From assembly GCA_947258435.1 (NCBI GenBank), contig CAMYID010000017.1, positions 44,885 through 108,884 on the forward strand: a stretch of 64,000 nucleotides of DNA. Reading direction: 5' to 3'. Position numbers and translations under genes: made by a program. The notes beneath the pieces are model-generated. The model was given only the letters and a program-made list of their open reading frames with translations, searched no databases and was not told the DNA's origin. Source of the stretch: an uncultured Alphaproteobacteria bacterium. GTDB taxonomy: Bacteria > Pseudomonadota > Alphaproteobacteria > UBA11222. Below are positions 37,847 through 46,712 of this stretch, piece by piece (position 1 is the stretch's first letter; each line of letters begins with the position of its first letter).

Positions 37847-38077
37847 TTATTCGCTATTCACAAGATCGAGAATGGAAACCGCGATCCCGTCTCCCTGAAT
37901 CATGATCTCCCCTTTGGCGATCCGGCGGTTATTGGCATAGATCATGACAGGATCGTTTTGCAGCGTCTCGAGCTCGATCACCGCGCCACGCCCCATTTTC
38001 AGCAGTTGATGGATCGGCATCACTGCCCGCCCCAGAACGACGGACACTTCAACTTTAACGCTGTCGATTGCTTTCAC
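37847..38077 (-). CDS. fliN: FliN-type flagellar motor switch (SpoA domain) protein
   Basis: SpoA/FliN C-terminal domain, part of the C-ring that sets flagellar rotation: IDSVKVEVSVVLGRAVMPIHQLLKMGRGAVIELE, then NRRIAKGEIMI and the end ISILDLV. GTG 38077 (76 aa) is chosen because the homologous part begins there and AGG lies about 10 nt upstream. An ATG at 38170 gives 107 aa, but has no ribosome-binding site and its codon overlaps the lipB start codon. No other flagellar gene is in the window. A possible CtrA half-site pair lies at 38137-38151. Confidence 0.85.
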   Translation of the reverse strand: MKAIDSVKVEVSVVLGRAVMPIHQLLKMGRGAVIELETLQNDPVMIYANNRRIAKGEIMIQGDGIAVSILDLVNSE

Positions 38078-38136
38078 GGCAATGAAACCTACATATTGGT
38101 GTGGACCGGAAGTTAAGCGATAATCGCCAAATGCGG

Positions 38137-38151
38137 TTAGCAACTGGTTAA
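38137..38151 (+). promoter_or_regulatory. Possible CtrA-like site between fliN and lipB
   Basis: TTAG-N7-TTAA (38137-38151), one base away from the alphaproteobacterial CtrA motif TTAA-N7-TTAA. It lies 60 bp upstream of the short fliN start and 18 bp before lipB. CtrA commonly controls flagellar genes. A single match of this degeneracy can occur by chance. Confidence 0.25.
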
Positions 38152-38168
38152 ACGGGAGAGGATTTTGC

Positions 38169-38870
38169 ATGGCTGACAGCTGTGATATCAGTCAACCGGC
38201 AGCAACCGGCGAAGACCTGCAAAAGCAGCCGATTCGCTGGCGTATCAGTCCCGGATTAACCGACTATACGGATGCGGTTGCATTCATGGAGCAGGAGGTC
38301 GCCTCTATCCGGGCGCAGGATACGGACGAACTTGTCTGGCTTGTCGAACATCCGCCCATCTATACAGCCGGCACAAGCGCAAGACCTCAGGACCTGCTCG
38401 ATCCCGGCCGCTTCCCCGTCCATCAGACCGGGCGTGGCGGGCAATACACCTATCACGGCCCGGGGCAGCGGGTTGCCTATGCGATGCTGGATCTGAAGCG
38501 GCGTGGTTCTGATATTCGCAAGTTCGTTTGCGATCTGGAACGCTGGATTATCGAAACACTTGGCCATTTCAATATCACCGGTGAACGCCGCGAAGGACGC
38601 GTCGGCATCTGGGTCAGGCGTCCGGACAATTCAGGCGAAGACAAAATTGCAGCCGTGGGCATACGGGTCCGGCATTGGGTCAGCTTTCATGGCATCAGCC
38701 TCAATCTTGCGCCTGATCTGTCGCATTTTGACGGCATCGTGCCCTGCGGCATCGCCGAACATGGCGTCACCAGTCTGGCTCAGCTTGGCATTGTCGCAAG
38801 CATGGGTGAACTTGACACGGCCTTACGGGCAAATTTCGAACAGGTTTTTGGCCCTACCGTTGAGGCCTAG
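38169..38870 (+). CDS. lipB: Lipoyl(octanoyl) transferase
   Basis: Moves octanoyl from ACP to lipoyl domains of 2-oxoacid dehydrogenases. It is 233 aa, with [35 protein letters not shown] (67-108 region), the Lys of [12 protein letters not shown] (K159) and the catalytic Cys193 in [21 protein letters not shown] is 7 nt before ATG 38169. Its stop shares the bases CTAG (38867-38870) with the stop of the convergent downstream gene. Confidence 0.95.
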   Translation: MADSCDISQPAATGEDLQKQPIRWRISPGLTDYTDAVAFMEQEVASIRAQDTDELVWLVEHPPIYTAGTSARPQDLLDPGRFPVHQTGRGGQYTYHGPGQRVAYAMLDLKRRGSDIRKFVCDLERWIIETLGHFNITGERREGRVGIWVRRPDNSGEDKIAAVGIRVRHWVSFHGISLNLAPDLSHFDGIVPCGIAEHGVTSLAQLGIVASMGELDTALRANFEQVFGPTVEA

Positions 38871-40141
38871 CGGGCCACAGGCGGACCATCGCCCTTATCA
38901 TCGGACACAATATCGGCACGCGGCGACGGGCTGCCTGTCGCGGGGGCCGGTCGACGAGTTTCGTTCACACGTCGGTTGATCGCAAGTGTCGCAAGCCCGG
39001 TACCCAGCACCATCAGCAAGAACAAAGAAGGCATCGCGACAAGCGGCACCTGCGCAATCAGCCAAAGCGCCACCACCCCGGTGGTCACTTCGCCCAGCCG
39101 CCACATTGCATTTCCCCGGCGTTCACCCACACGCTCAAGCAGCCAGCCGCCAAGCAACATGGCAACGCCCACAATTCCCGCAAGCAATAGGGCAAGATAG
39201 ACCATCATCAGAAACAGGGAGACTGCAATCCCGAAAATCGTCCCCATTATCAGGACTGCGGCAATCGGGAAAAACACGATCAGCAGTAAACCGACCGCAA
39301 ATGCCTGCAACAGGCGACCGTTGCGCAAATAGGATATCTCAGCCGATGCAGACGGAAACAGTAGGGTGATCACCGCCCCGATCAGGATCAAAGCAATCAG
39401 CCCGCCGCGGCCAATTCGATCCGTGTCCGCATAATAGGTGTAGCTGAGATCGCCTTGACGCAACGCCAGCAGCTTTGCCATCCAATCAGGCAAATAGGCC
39501 CGCCATCGGCTTTTGGAATCACCGCTCCACGCGATATCGCCTGATATGTCAGCCTCAGGGTCGATAACTGGCGGCGCCGCACCCTGATAGTCAATCCGAC
39601 CATTCAATCGCGCATCAGGTCCGACTTCAAGCCGTTTCGCCTTGATTGTCGCATCCCCGTCGATTCGGCCATTCAGCAAGACCTGCTGCCCATCCACAAC
39701 CAGATTGTCATCAATGCGCCCTGAAATGACGATATCGTCTCCCGATAATGTCACCTGCCCCTCAATCCGCGCGGCGGCACCCAGAGCAATTCGCATCCCG
39801 TAAGCGTCAAGCGCACCCGCGAGGGGGCTGTTTACCCGCAGATCCTGCCCGCCAAGCCGGACGTCCCCGCTAACCGGACCTGTGAGTCTTACGGCAAGTC
39901 CGATAGCATCAATGCTGCCCTCCACAGCAGCACTGATCCTGATATCACGCCCCAGGATAACAGCATCGCCACTCAGCGGGGCGGCGATTGTTACATCGCT
40001 CCCCCCAAAAAAGCGGTTATCCGCCTGCACAGATATCGGTGAAAGGACCGCCCCTAGACAGGCAAGTCCGGGAAGCACCCTCCTGCCCGCCCGCATACAG
40101 GCCACTTGCCACAAACGCAAAGCCGGGAAACCCAGTAACAT
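38867..40141 (-). CDS. Bactofilin-like (polymer-forming) domain membrane protein
   Basis: 424 aa. A signal peptide or N-terminal helix (about 15-40, ending SVQA) is followed by a repetitive domain (about 45-200). This contains short units such as [63 protein letters not shown], typical of the right-handed beta-helix of bactofilins/DUF583. The C-terminal half (about 240-390) has four to five membrane helices, and the tail is Pro/Arg-rich. This would place the beta-helix outside the cytoplasm, unlike true bactofilins. Start ATG 40141 has GGAG 9 nt upstream. Function unknown; perhaps envelope structure. Confidence 0.8.
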   Translation of the reverse strand: MLLGFPALRLWQVACMRAGRRVLPGLACLGAVLSPISVQADNRFFGGSDVTIAAPLSGDAVILGRDIRISAAVEGSIDAIGLAVRLTGPVSGDVRLGGQDLRVNSPLAGALDAYGMRIALGAAARIEGQVTLSGDDIVISGRIDDNLVVDGQQVLLNGRIDGDATIKAKRLEVGPDARLNGRIDYQGAAPPVIDPEADISGDIAWSGDSKSRWRAYLPDWMAKLLALRQGDLSYTYYADTDRIGRGGLIALILIGAVITLLFPSASAEISYLRNGRLLQAFAVGLLLIVFFPIAAVLIMGTIFGIAVSLFLMMVYLALLLAGIVGVAMLLGGWLLERVGERRGNAMWRLGEVTTGVVALWLIAQVPLVAMPSLFLLMVLGTGLATLAINRRVNETRRPAPATGSPSPRADIVSDDKGDGPPVAR

Positions 40142-40206
40142 ACCGCTTACTCCGCCTTTCGACACACAGGCGGATAACAATAGTCAGGCGCAACACATGC
40201 CGCCAG

Positions 40207-42210
40207 CTATTCGAAAGCGATAATTATCTCATCAACCGCCAGACTATCGCCTTCCGCCGCCTCAATGGAGGCAACCACGCCGTCACGCTCAGCACGCAGA
40301 ATATTCTGCATTTTCATTGCTTCGACGATTGCGAGCGTTTCACCTGCCTTGATTTCCTGCCCCACCTCAACCGGGATTGAGATCACAAGTCCGGGCATCG
40401 GACAAAGCAGATACTTTGACATATCCGGCACGACTTTTTCGGGCATCAACGCATAAAGTTCGGCCGCCCGCGGTGTACGCATAACAGCCTTGAGCGTTGC
40501 ACCGCCATGCGTCAGCAAAAAACCTTCCTGCTGCCTGTCGAGTTGCACCCGCAACCGCCGGTCCGCGACCTGCACATCCATGACGGCGGAAGCGGGCGTC
40601 CAGTCGGTTTCCACAACCAGCAGATCACCCCCATCAGACAGAACATGATATTTGCCGTCCACCTCGGCCAGCTCAACCGGATAGTTCTCGTCATCAAGCG
40701 TGACGACCCAATCCGCACCGCGCGCGGTCTGATAACGTTTGTCGATCTGCCCGGAAATCTGCCGCGCGCGGTTTTTTTCCATCAGACAGGCGACAGCGGC
40801 GACCGCAGCAAGATCCTGTTTCTTTTCAGCACTCAATTCGGCGCCATGAAAACCGTCGGGATATTCCTCATCGATAAATGCGGTGGTCAGCCGGCCTTCC
40901 TGAAAACGCGGATGCGCCATAACGGCCGAAACAAACGGGACATTGTGCTGAATGCCGCGAATATAGAATTCATCAAGCGCATCGCCCATCGCTGCGATTG
41001 CCTCGGCACGGGTTGCCGCATGGGTACACAGTTTTGCGATCATGGGATCGTAAAACATGGAAATCTCAGCACCTTCGTAGACGCCGGTATCATTGCGTAC
41101 CGTGCGGCCATCGGCCGACATTTCAGCAGGCGGACGATAGCGCTCCAACCGGCCGATCGAGGGCAGGAAATTGCGGAAAGGATCTTCCGCATAGACACGG
41201 CTTTCCATCGCCCAGCCATCGAGCTTGATATCGCTTTGTTTGAGAGACAATTCCTCGCCATAGGCGACGCGGATCATCTGCTCAACCAGATCGATACCGG
41301 TGATCAGCTCGGTAACCGGATGCTCGACCTGCAGACGCGTATTCATTTCAAGGAAATAGAAGTTACGGTCACCATCGACGATGAATTCCACAGTGCCGGC
41401 GGACTGATAGTCCACGGCTTTGGCAAGTGCGACAGCCTGCTCACCCATCGCGCGCCGGGTTTCCTCATCAAGAAAAGGGCTGGGCGCTTCCTCGATTACT
41501 TTCTGATGGCGGCGCTGAATCGAACATTCACGCTCCCCCAGATAGATCGTGTTACCGAACTTGTCGGCCAGCACCTGAATTTCGATATGCCGCGGTTCGG
41601 TGACAAACTTTTCAATGAAAACGCGGTCATCGCCGAAGCTCGATACCGCTTCCGCCACAGCGGCCTCAAACCCTTCGCGCACCTCGCTGCTGTTCCAGGC
41701 GACCCGCATCCCCTTGCCGCCGCCGCCCGCCGACGCTTTCAGCATGACAGGATAGCCGATCTCCTCAGCGATTTTTACCGCTTCATCCGTATCCTGAATA
41801 ACACCCAGAAAGCCGGGAACCGTGTTCACTTTGGCATCGGCGGCGAGTTTCTTGGACTCGATCTTGTCGCCCATCGCCTGTATCGCACGGACATTCGGTC
41901 CGATAAAGGCCACGCCCTCGGCGGCCAACCGCTCGGCAAACGCGCCATTTTCCGACAGGAAGCCATAACCCGGATGCACAGCCTCCGCCCCGGTCGCCTT
42001 GATGGCATCGACGATTTTATCGGCAATCAGATAGGACTCTGCAGCCGCTGGCGGACCGATATGCACGGCCTCATCCGCCATCTGCACATGCAGGGCATTG
42101 GCATCCGCATCCGAATAAACCGCGACGGTTGCTATGCCCATCCTGCGTGCGGTTTTGATGACACGACAGGCGATCTCACCCCGATTGGCAATCAGTATTT
42201 TGGAAAACAT
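40207..42210 (-). CDS. pccA: Propionyl-CoA carboxylase, biotin-containing alpha subunit
   Basis: Biotin carboxylase plus biotin carrier. It is 667 aa: KILIANRGEIACRVIKTARR, the ATP-grasp GGGGKGMRVA, the EMNTRLQVEHPVTE motif, a middle BT-type region, and the C-terminal carrier with EAMKMQN (Lys633 biotinylated) 34 residues from the end. With PccB, 24 bp upstream, it makes methylmalonyl-CoA from propionyl-CoA. Length and BT region favour PCC over methylcrotonyl-CoA carboxylase, but substrate choice is set by PccB. Confidence 0.93.
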   Translation of the reverse strand: MFSKILIANRGEIACRVIKTARRMGIATVAVYSDADANALHVQMADEAVHIGPPAAAESYLIADKIVDAIKATGAEAVHPGYGFLSENGAFAERLAAEGVAFIGPNVRAIQAMGDKIESKKLAADAKVNTVPGFLGVIQDTDEAVKIAEEIGYPVMLKASAGGGGKGMRVAWNSSEVREGFEAAVAEAVSSFGDDRVFIEKFVTEPRHIEIQVLADKFGNTIYLGERECSIQRRHQKVIEEAPSPFLDEETRRAMGEQAVALAKAVDYQSAGTVEFIVDGDRNFYFLEMNTRLQVEHPVTELITGIDLVEQMIRVAYGEELSLKQSDIKLDGWAMESRVYAEDPFRNFLPSIGRLERYRPPAEMSADGRTVRNDTGVYEGAEISMFYDPMIAKLCTHAATRAEAIAAMGDALDEFYIRGIQHNVPFVSAVMAHPRFQEGRLTTAFIDEEYPDGFHGAELSAEKKQDLAAVAAVACLMEKNRARQISGQIDKRYQTARGADWVVTLDDENYPVELAEVDGKYHVLSDGGDLLVVETDWTPASAVMDVQVADRRLRVQLDRQQEGFLLTHGGATLKAVMRTPRAAELYALMPEKVVPDMSKYLLCPMPGLVISIPVEVGQEIKAGETLAIVEAMKMQNILRAERDGVVASIEAAEGDSLAVDEIIIAFE

Positions 42211-42234
42211 AATCTTCTAATTCTGCTGGTTGTC

Positions 42235-43764
42235 TTAAAGGGGAAGGTTGGAATGCTTCTTCCACGGATTTTCGAGCTGCTTGTTGCGCAAGCGCTGCAA
42301 TCCGAGGCTGATCCGCCGGCGCGTTGAATGCGGCATGATCACTTCATCGATATAGCCGCGACTTGCGGCAACGAAGGGATTCATGAAACGGGTTTCATAT
42401 TCTTCCGTCCGCGCGGCAATCCGGTCCGGATCGCCAAGTTCATCGCGGAAGATAATCTCCACCGCGCCCTGGGCGCCCATCACGGCAACCCCTGCCGTCG
42501 GCCAGGCGAAATTCAGATCGCCCCGCAAATGCTTCGAGGCCATCACCACATAGGCACCGCCGACCGCCTTGCGGGTGATCACGGTAATTTTCGGCACCGT
42601 CGCCTCGCAATAGGCAAAGAGCAGCTTTGCGCCGTGCTTGATCAGCCCGCCATATTCCTGCGCGGTACCTGGCAAGAAGCCGGGCACATCGACAAAGGTC
42701 ACGATCGGAATATTGAAGCAATCGCAGAACCGGACAAACCGCGCCGCTTTGCGGCTGGCATCTGAATCAAGGCACCCGGCCAGAACCATGGGCTGATTGC
42801 CGACAATACCAACCGGCTGACCATCGATACGGCCAAATCCGGTGACGATATTCTTGGCGAAATTTTCCTGAATTTCAAAGAAATCACCCTCATCGACCGT
42901 CTTAAGGATCAGTTCCTTCATGTCATAGGGCTTGTTCGGATTATCGGGCACAAGCGTATCGAGCGACATTTCCAGCCGGTCAGGCTTGTCCCAGCTTAAC
43001 CGTGTGGGGGCTTTGGCACGGTTATTTTCGGGCAGAAAATCCATCAGGCGGCGAATTTGGGCCAATGTCTCAACATCGTTGTCCCAGGCACCATCTGCAA
43101 TCGAGGACTTTGTCGTGTGGATGCTTGCACCGCCCAATTGCTCGGCCGTGACCTCTTCCTGGGTGACGGTTTTGACCACATCGGGGCCGGTCACGAACAT
43201 GTAGGAGGTATCACGCACCATGAAGATGAAATCGGTCATGGCGGGCGAATATACATCGCCCCCCGCGCATGGCCCCATAATGACTGAAATCTGCGGGATC
43301 ACGCCCGAAGCAAGCACGTTACGCTGGAAGATTTCCGCATAACCGCCAAGCGAATCCACCCCTTCCTGAATACGCGCGCCACCGGCATCCATCAGACCGA
43401 TGATCGGCGCACCATTGCGCAAGGCCATATCCTGGATTTTGCAGACTTTCTGTGCATGCGCCTGCGACAACGATCCGCCCAGAACCGTAAAATCCTTGGC
43501 GAACACATAGACGATCCGGCCATTGATCGTACCCCAGCCCGTAACGACGCCATCGCCCGGAATCTTGTCATCGGCCATCCCGAATTCGGCGCAACGATGT
43601 TCGACGAACATATCGAACTCTTCAAAGGAGCCCTCATCGAGCAGGAGCTCCAATCGCTCGCGCGCCGTCAATTTCCCTTTTGAATGCTGCGCATCGATGC
43701 GACGTTGACCGCCCCCCAGCCGTGCTGCTTCACGCTTTTCTTCCAGTTGCAAATTGGTATCCAT
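42235..43764 (-). CDS. pccB: Propionyl-CoA carboxylase beta subunit
   Basis: Carboxyltransferase, 509 aa. The N-terminal lobe contains [21 protein letters not shown] and [20 protein letters not shown]; the C-terminal lobe has [28 protein letters not shown] and [18 protein letters not shown], typical of propionyl/acetyl-CoA carboxylases. GGAAG lies 5 nt before the ATG. The product enters the methylmalonyl-CoA mutase route, for which meaB is also in this window; epimerase and mutase are not. Confidence 0.94.
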   Translation of the reverse strand: MDTNLQLEEKREAARLGGGQRRIDAQHSKGKLTARERLELLLDEGSFEEFDMFVEHRCAEFGMADDKIPGDGVVTGWGTINGRIVYVFAKDFTVLGGSLSQAHAQKVCKIQDMALRNGAPIIGLMDAGGARIQEGVDSLGGYAEIFQRNVLASGVIPQISVIMGPCAGGDVYSPAMTDFIFMVRDTSYMFVTGPDVVKTVTQEEVTAEQLGGASIHTTKSSIADGAWDNDVETLAQIRRLMDFLPENNRAKAPTRLSWDKPDRLEMSLDTLVPDNPNKPYDMKELILKTVDEGDFFEIQENFAKNIVTGFGRIDGQPVGIVGNQPMVLAGCLDSDASRKAARFVRFCDCFNIPIVTFVDVPGFLPGTAQEYGGLIKHGAKLLFAYCEATVPKITVITRKAVGGAYVVMASKHLRGDLNFAWPTAGVAVMGAQGAVEIIFRDELGDPDRIAARTEEYETRFMNPFVAASRGYIDEVIMPHSTRRRISLGLQRLRNKQLENPWKKHSNLPL

Positions 43765-43894
43765 GAATCTTCCGGGCCCTGTGAGATATTGCTGTTGTCG
43801 GACCGACCCGTCTTCCGCACACAGGTCGGCTTATGCCAAAGCGCAGGCTGACATAGCATCTCTGGTCATGGGTTTCCAGCGTTTGCCGCAAGCT

Positions 43895-44590
43895 TTAGTC
43901 GTTCAGCAGGGACAATAGCTGATCTGCATGCTGTAACGCGGTATAGGCATTGGCGCGCCTGAGGGTTGCTTCGCTGTCTTCCCCCCATTTTTCAATCTGC
44001 CAGTCCTCATCGATCTGCGCCGCACCCCAGGCTTTATCGATGTCGAGGAATCGCTCCCTCAGGGCAAGCCCGATGATCAGGGAGCCACAGATTCCCACAA
44101 CATCGCGCATCGCGCTTAGTGTGAACGGGTCAAAGGTTGCAACCTGCCCGGACAGGCGCGACAGGCTGTCCTGGTTCTGACTGACCGGCATAACACCGGT
44201 CGTGACAGTAAGTTGCAGCGCGAATCTGTCCCCCGCCCATGCAAGCAGCGGATCCCAGGCGGCAGCCTGCCGCGCCACAAGTTCTTCAGGCGCATCGGCG
44301 CGATAACAAAGCAGATCGCTGCCCCCATAGGCGCTGATCTCGCCTGCCAGACGGGCGGGATCAGCCATCGCCTCATCGATCGCGATATTGACGAGGCGGT
44401 TAATCCCCATCGCCCCGAGCTCAACTGTTTCCCGCTGCGCGTCCCACTCCGCCGCAAGCGCTTGCGCCAATTGTTGTGTCGGCAGACTGACCGCGCATTT
44501 CAACGGCGTCCGGATCGGCCGCCCGTCAAGCGTGACTGTAAATCCACCCTCATGCTCAACAGCCCTGACTTCTGTATAGAAACGCTTCAC
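43895..44590 (-). CDS. ATP12 family chaperone (F1-ATPase assembly)
   Basis: 231 aa. Homologue of mitochondrial Atp12, which binds the F1 alpha subunit; bacterial copies are essentially restricted to alphaproteobacteria. Visible: KRFYTEVRAVEHEGGFTVTLDGRPIRTPLK at the start, then LAAEWDAQ, MGINRLVNIAID, SDLLCYRADAPEELVARQAAAWDPLL and SAMRDVVGICGSLIIGLAL. Start GTG 44590, with a GCAGGCAGGAAA ribosome-binding stretch, fits the family; the open frame to 44758 overlaps the HAD gene. Last gene of a run from rarA. Confidence 0.92.
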   Translation of the reverse strand: MKRFYTEVRAVEHEGGFTVTLDGRPIRTPLKCAVSLPTQQLAQALAAEWDAQRETVELGAMGINRLVNIAIDEAMADPARLAGEISAYGGSDLLCYRADAPEELVARQAAAWDPLLAWAGDRFALQLTVTTGVMPVSQNQDSLSRLSGQVATFDPFTLSAMRDVVGICGSLIIGLALRERFLDIDKAWGAAQIDEDWQIEKWGEDSEATLRRANAYTALQHADQLLSLLND

Positions 44591-44618
44591 TTTCCTGCCT
44601 GCCTGTTCTGATCCCGCC

Positions 44619-45308
44619 TTATGTATCCGCGCCAAGATAACCGGCAATCCGCGCCACAAGCGCATCGGCGCTTTCAACGATTTGCGCCGCTCCGGCGGCG
44701 ACAAGCTGTGCAGCCGGCTGATGCCCCCAGGTGACACCAATGCCATGAACACCCGCATTCGCCGCCAGCGCCATATCGAATGTTGAATCCCCGATCATAA
44801 TCGTCCTGTCCGGATCCACGCCGGTTTCAGACATGGCCTGATAGAGGATTTCCGGATGCGGCTTGCTTGGCCCGTCATCAGCCGTTTTCAATGTGACAAA
44901 GCATTCAGCAATCGCATGTTGCGCCAGAACACCATCAAGCCCGCGCCGGGATTTACCGGTTGCAACGCCAAGCAAATGGCCCTGCGCCCGCAGGTTGTCG
45001 ATGCAGCCGCGAATGCCGGGGAACAGCGGGCCTGTCGGGCCGCCATGGGCATAGCCTGCGAACAACTCACGATAGGCGACAATGATCCTGTCGTGCAGTT
45101 CGGGTGATAGCGGCTTGTCCGATAGTGTCGCCGCTACCGCAGTAATGAAATTCGGCAGATTAAGCCCGGTGGCGGCAAGCACGGCTTCCCGGTCGGGTGC
45201 GCGCAGTTCCGCCATTGTGAATGCGGCTTGTGCGGTCTCGACAATCATCGCCGCACTATCGACCAGCGTTCCGTCACAATCGAATAAAATCAGCGCTTGC
45301 CCGCTCAT
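44619..45308 (-). CDS. HAD-IA family hydrolase (phosphoglycolate phosphatase-like)
   Basis: 229 aa phosphatase of the Gph/PGMB type: nucleophile motif LILFDCDGTLVDSA (Asp10), motif II VATGKSRRGLDGVL, a Lys in GPSKPHPEI and motif IV MIGDSTFDMALAANAG. The real substrate is not evident. ATG 45308 overlaps the pseudouridine synthase stop by 4 nt (ATGA), the arrangement seen with RluA-family genes in other alphaproteobacteria. Confidence 0.92.
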   Translation of the reverse strand: MSGQALILFDCDGTLVDSAAMIVETAQAAFTMAELRAPDREAVLAATGLNLPNFITAVAATLSDKPLSPELHDRIIVAYRELFAGYAHGGPTGPLFPGIRGCIDNLRAQGHLLGVATGKSRRGLDGVLAQHAIAECFVTLKTADDGPSKPHPEILYQAMSETGVDPDRTIMIGDSTFDMALAANAGVHGIGVTWGHQPAAQLVAAGAAQIVESADALVARIAGYLGADT

Positions 45309-46309
45309 GCCTCCCACTCCGCAAACGGATCTTCCTGCCAGTCCGCATCGAAGCCGAAATATTTCCAGGCAGCGCACATATGCGGCGGCAGGGGCGCAGT
45401 TATGTCAAACTGACCGCCTTCGGGATGTGGCAGGGAAATCGCCCGCGCATGCAAATGGAGCCTGGGCTGCAAATCATGCAGCAGAACATCGGTACCGCCA
45501 TATTTCCGGTCCCCGACAATCGGCGTTTCCATAAGCGCCATATGCGCGCGCAGTTGGTGCGTGCGGCCGGTCAGCGGCATCAGTGCGAGCCAGGCTGCGG
45601 ACTGTCCCGCCTTGTCAACGACGTGGTAGACCGTTTCCGCCCGCTGGCCGCGCGGATCATCACGATCGACGGCCCGCACCCGCTCCCGGCCATTGCGGGC
45701 TGATGCAAGTTTGGCAAGCGGCGCACGGATATGGCCGTTCAGGGGCTTGGGCACCCCGACACATAATGCCCAGTAGGTTTTCTTTGCCGCCCGGCTCTGG
45801 AAGGCGCGCGCAAGACTGGCGGTTGCCCGCGCGGTCCGCCCCAGAAGCAATACACCGCTTGTGTCGCGGTCAAGCCTGTGCACAAGCTTTGGACGTTCGG
45901 ATTTGCCGAAACGCAACGCATCCAGCATGCCATCAAGGTGACGCTCGGTCCGGCTGCCACCCTGCACGGCCAGTCCGAATGGCTTGTTCACCACAATCAG
46001 GGCGTCATCCATATGCAGCACCGCCTGCCTGAGCATGTCGCGGTCCTCATCGCGGACGCGCAACTGCTTGCGGCGGGTGGCTGCAGCTTGCGGGGGTGCA
46101 TTTACAACGGCAGGTGGAATGCGCACCTGATGTCCCGCGTCCAGCCTGAATCCCGCTTTGACCCGCCCACCATCGACGCGAACCTGACCGGTTCGCAACA
46201 GCTTTTCGAGCGGTCCGTGACCGACAGCGGGAAAATGCCGGTGAAACCAGCGATCAAGCCGTAACCCGGCTTCTTCCGCGCTAATTTCATATATGCGTGC
46301 TTCAGCCAT
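45305..46309 (-). CDS. RluA-family pseudouridine synthase (RluC-like)
   Basis: 334 aa. An N-terminal S4 RNA-binding domain (GLRLDRWFHRHFPAVGHGPLEKLLRTGQVRVDG) is joined to the catalytic domain with LVHRLDRDTSGVLLLGRTA (catalytic Asp) and the RTHQLRAHMALMETPIVGDRKYGG motif. S4 plus catalytic layout fits RluC/RluD; the exact 23S rRNA sites cannot be read from sequence. ATG 46309 is chosen over a TTG at 46318 that overlaps the crcB stop. Confidence 0.93.
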   Translation of the reverse strand: MAEARIYEISAEEAGLRLDRWFHRHFPAVGHGPLEKLLRTGQVRVDGGRVKAGFRLDAGHQVRIPPAVVNAPPQAAATRRKQLRVRDEDRDMLRQAVLHMDDALIVVNKPFGLAVQGGSRTERHLDGMLDALRFGKSERPKLVHRLDRDTSGVLLLGRTARATASLARAFQSRAAKKTYWALCVGVPKPLNGHIRAPLAKLASARNGRERVRAVDRDDPRGQRAETVYHVVDKAGQSAAWLALMPLTGRTHQLRAHMALMETPIVGDRKYGGTDVLLHDLQPRLHLHARAISLPHPEGGQFDITAPLPPHMCAAWKYFGFDADWQEDPFAEWEA

Positions 46310-46314
46310 AGCGC

Positions 46315-46695
46315 TCAATCAAGCAATTGCCGGACAATGAAAAGCCCCAGAAAAAGGGCGCCGACCGATAAAAACACAGACGCTGCGGCGTAGGTCGCAG
46401 CCTGTAGCCCCGCCTGCCGTTCAACCAGCACCGACACATCGAGCGCGAAGGCTGAAAAGGTGGTGAAGCCCCCCAAGACACCGACCACGAAAAAGGCGCG
46501 CAATTCGGGACTGATAGAATATTTTAGCGCCAGCAGCTCGATCAGAACGCCCATTGCGAAAGAGCCGGCAATATTGACGGTCAATGTCCCCCAGGGGAAT
46601 CCCGCCCCGAACCAGCGCATCATCTGGCCGGCAATGAAATAACGCCCCGCCGACCCGATCGCGCCGCCAAGCGCTACTGCAAGATAGAACTTCAT
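46315..46695 (-). CDS. crcB: Fluoride exporter CrcB/Fluc
   Basis: 126 aa with four membrane helices, a dual-topology fluoride channel: GGAIGSAGRYFIAGQ, GTLTVNIAGSFAMGVL (the conserved Asn), and GVLGGFTTFSAFALDV (the Phe box). It lies 17 bp from rarA, leaving no room for a fluoride riboswitch directly upstream, so it is probably expressed with the neighbouring operon. Confidence 0.95.
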   Translation of the reverse strand: MKFYLAVALGGAIGSAGRYFIAGQMMRWFGAGFPWGTLTVNIAGSFAMGVLIELLALKYSISPELRAFFVVGVLGGFTTFSAFALDVSVLVERQAGLQAATYAAASVFLSVGALFLGLFIVRQLLD

Positions 46696-46712
46696 GATTG
46701 CCTTATCGCCCG

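Noticed and set aside
40507..42327. A 606-codon open frame on the plus strand
   Set aside because: Exact antisense of pccA, which has full-length conserved motifs; no protein signature in the opposite frame.
46696..46712. Fluoride riboswitch before crcB
   Set aside because: Only 17 bp separate rarA and crcB, far too short for the aptamer.
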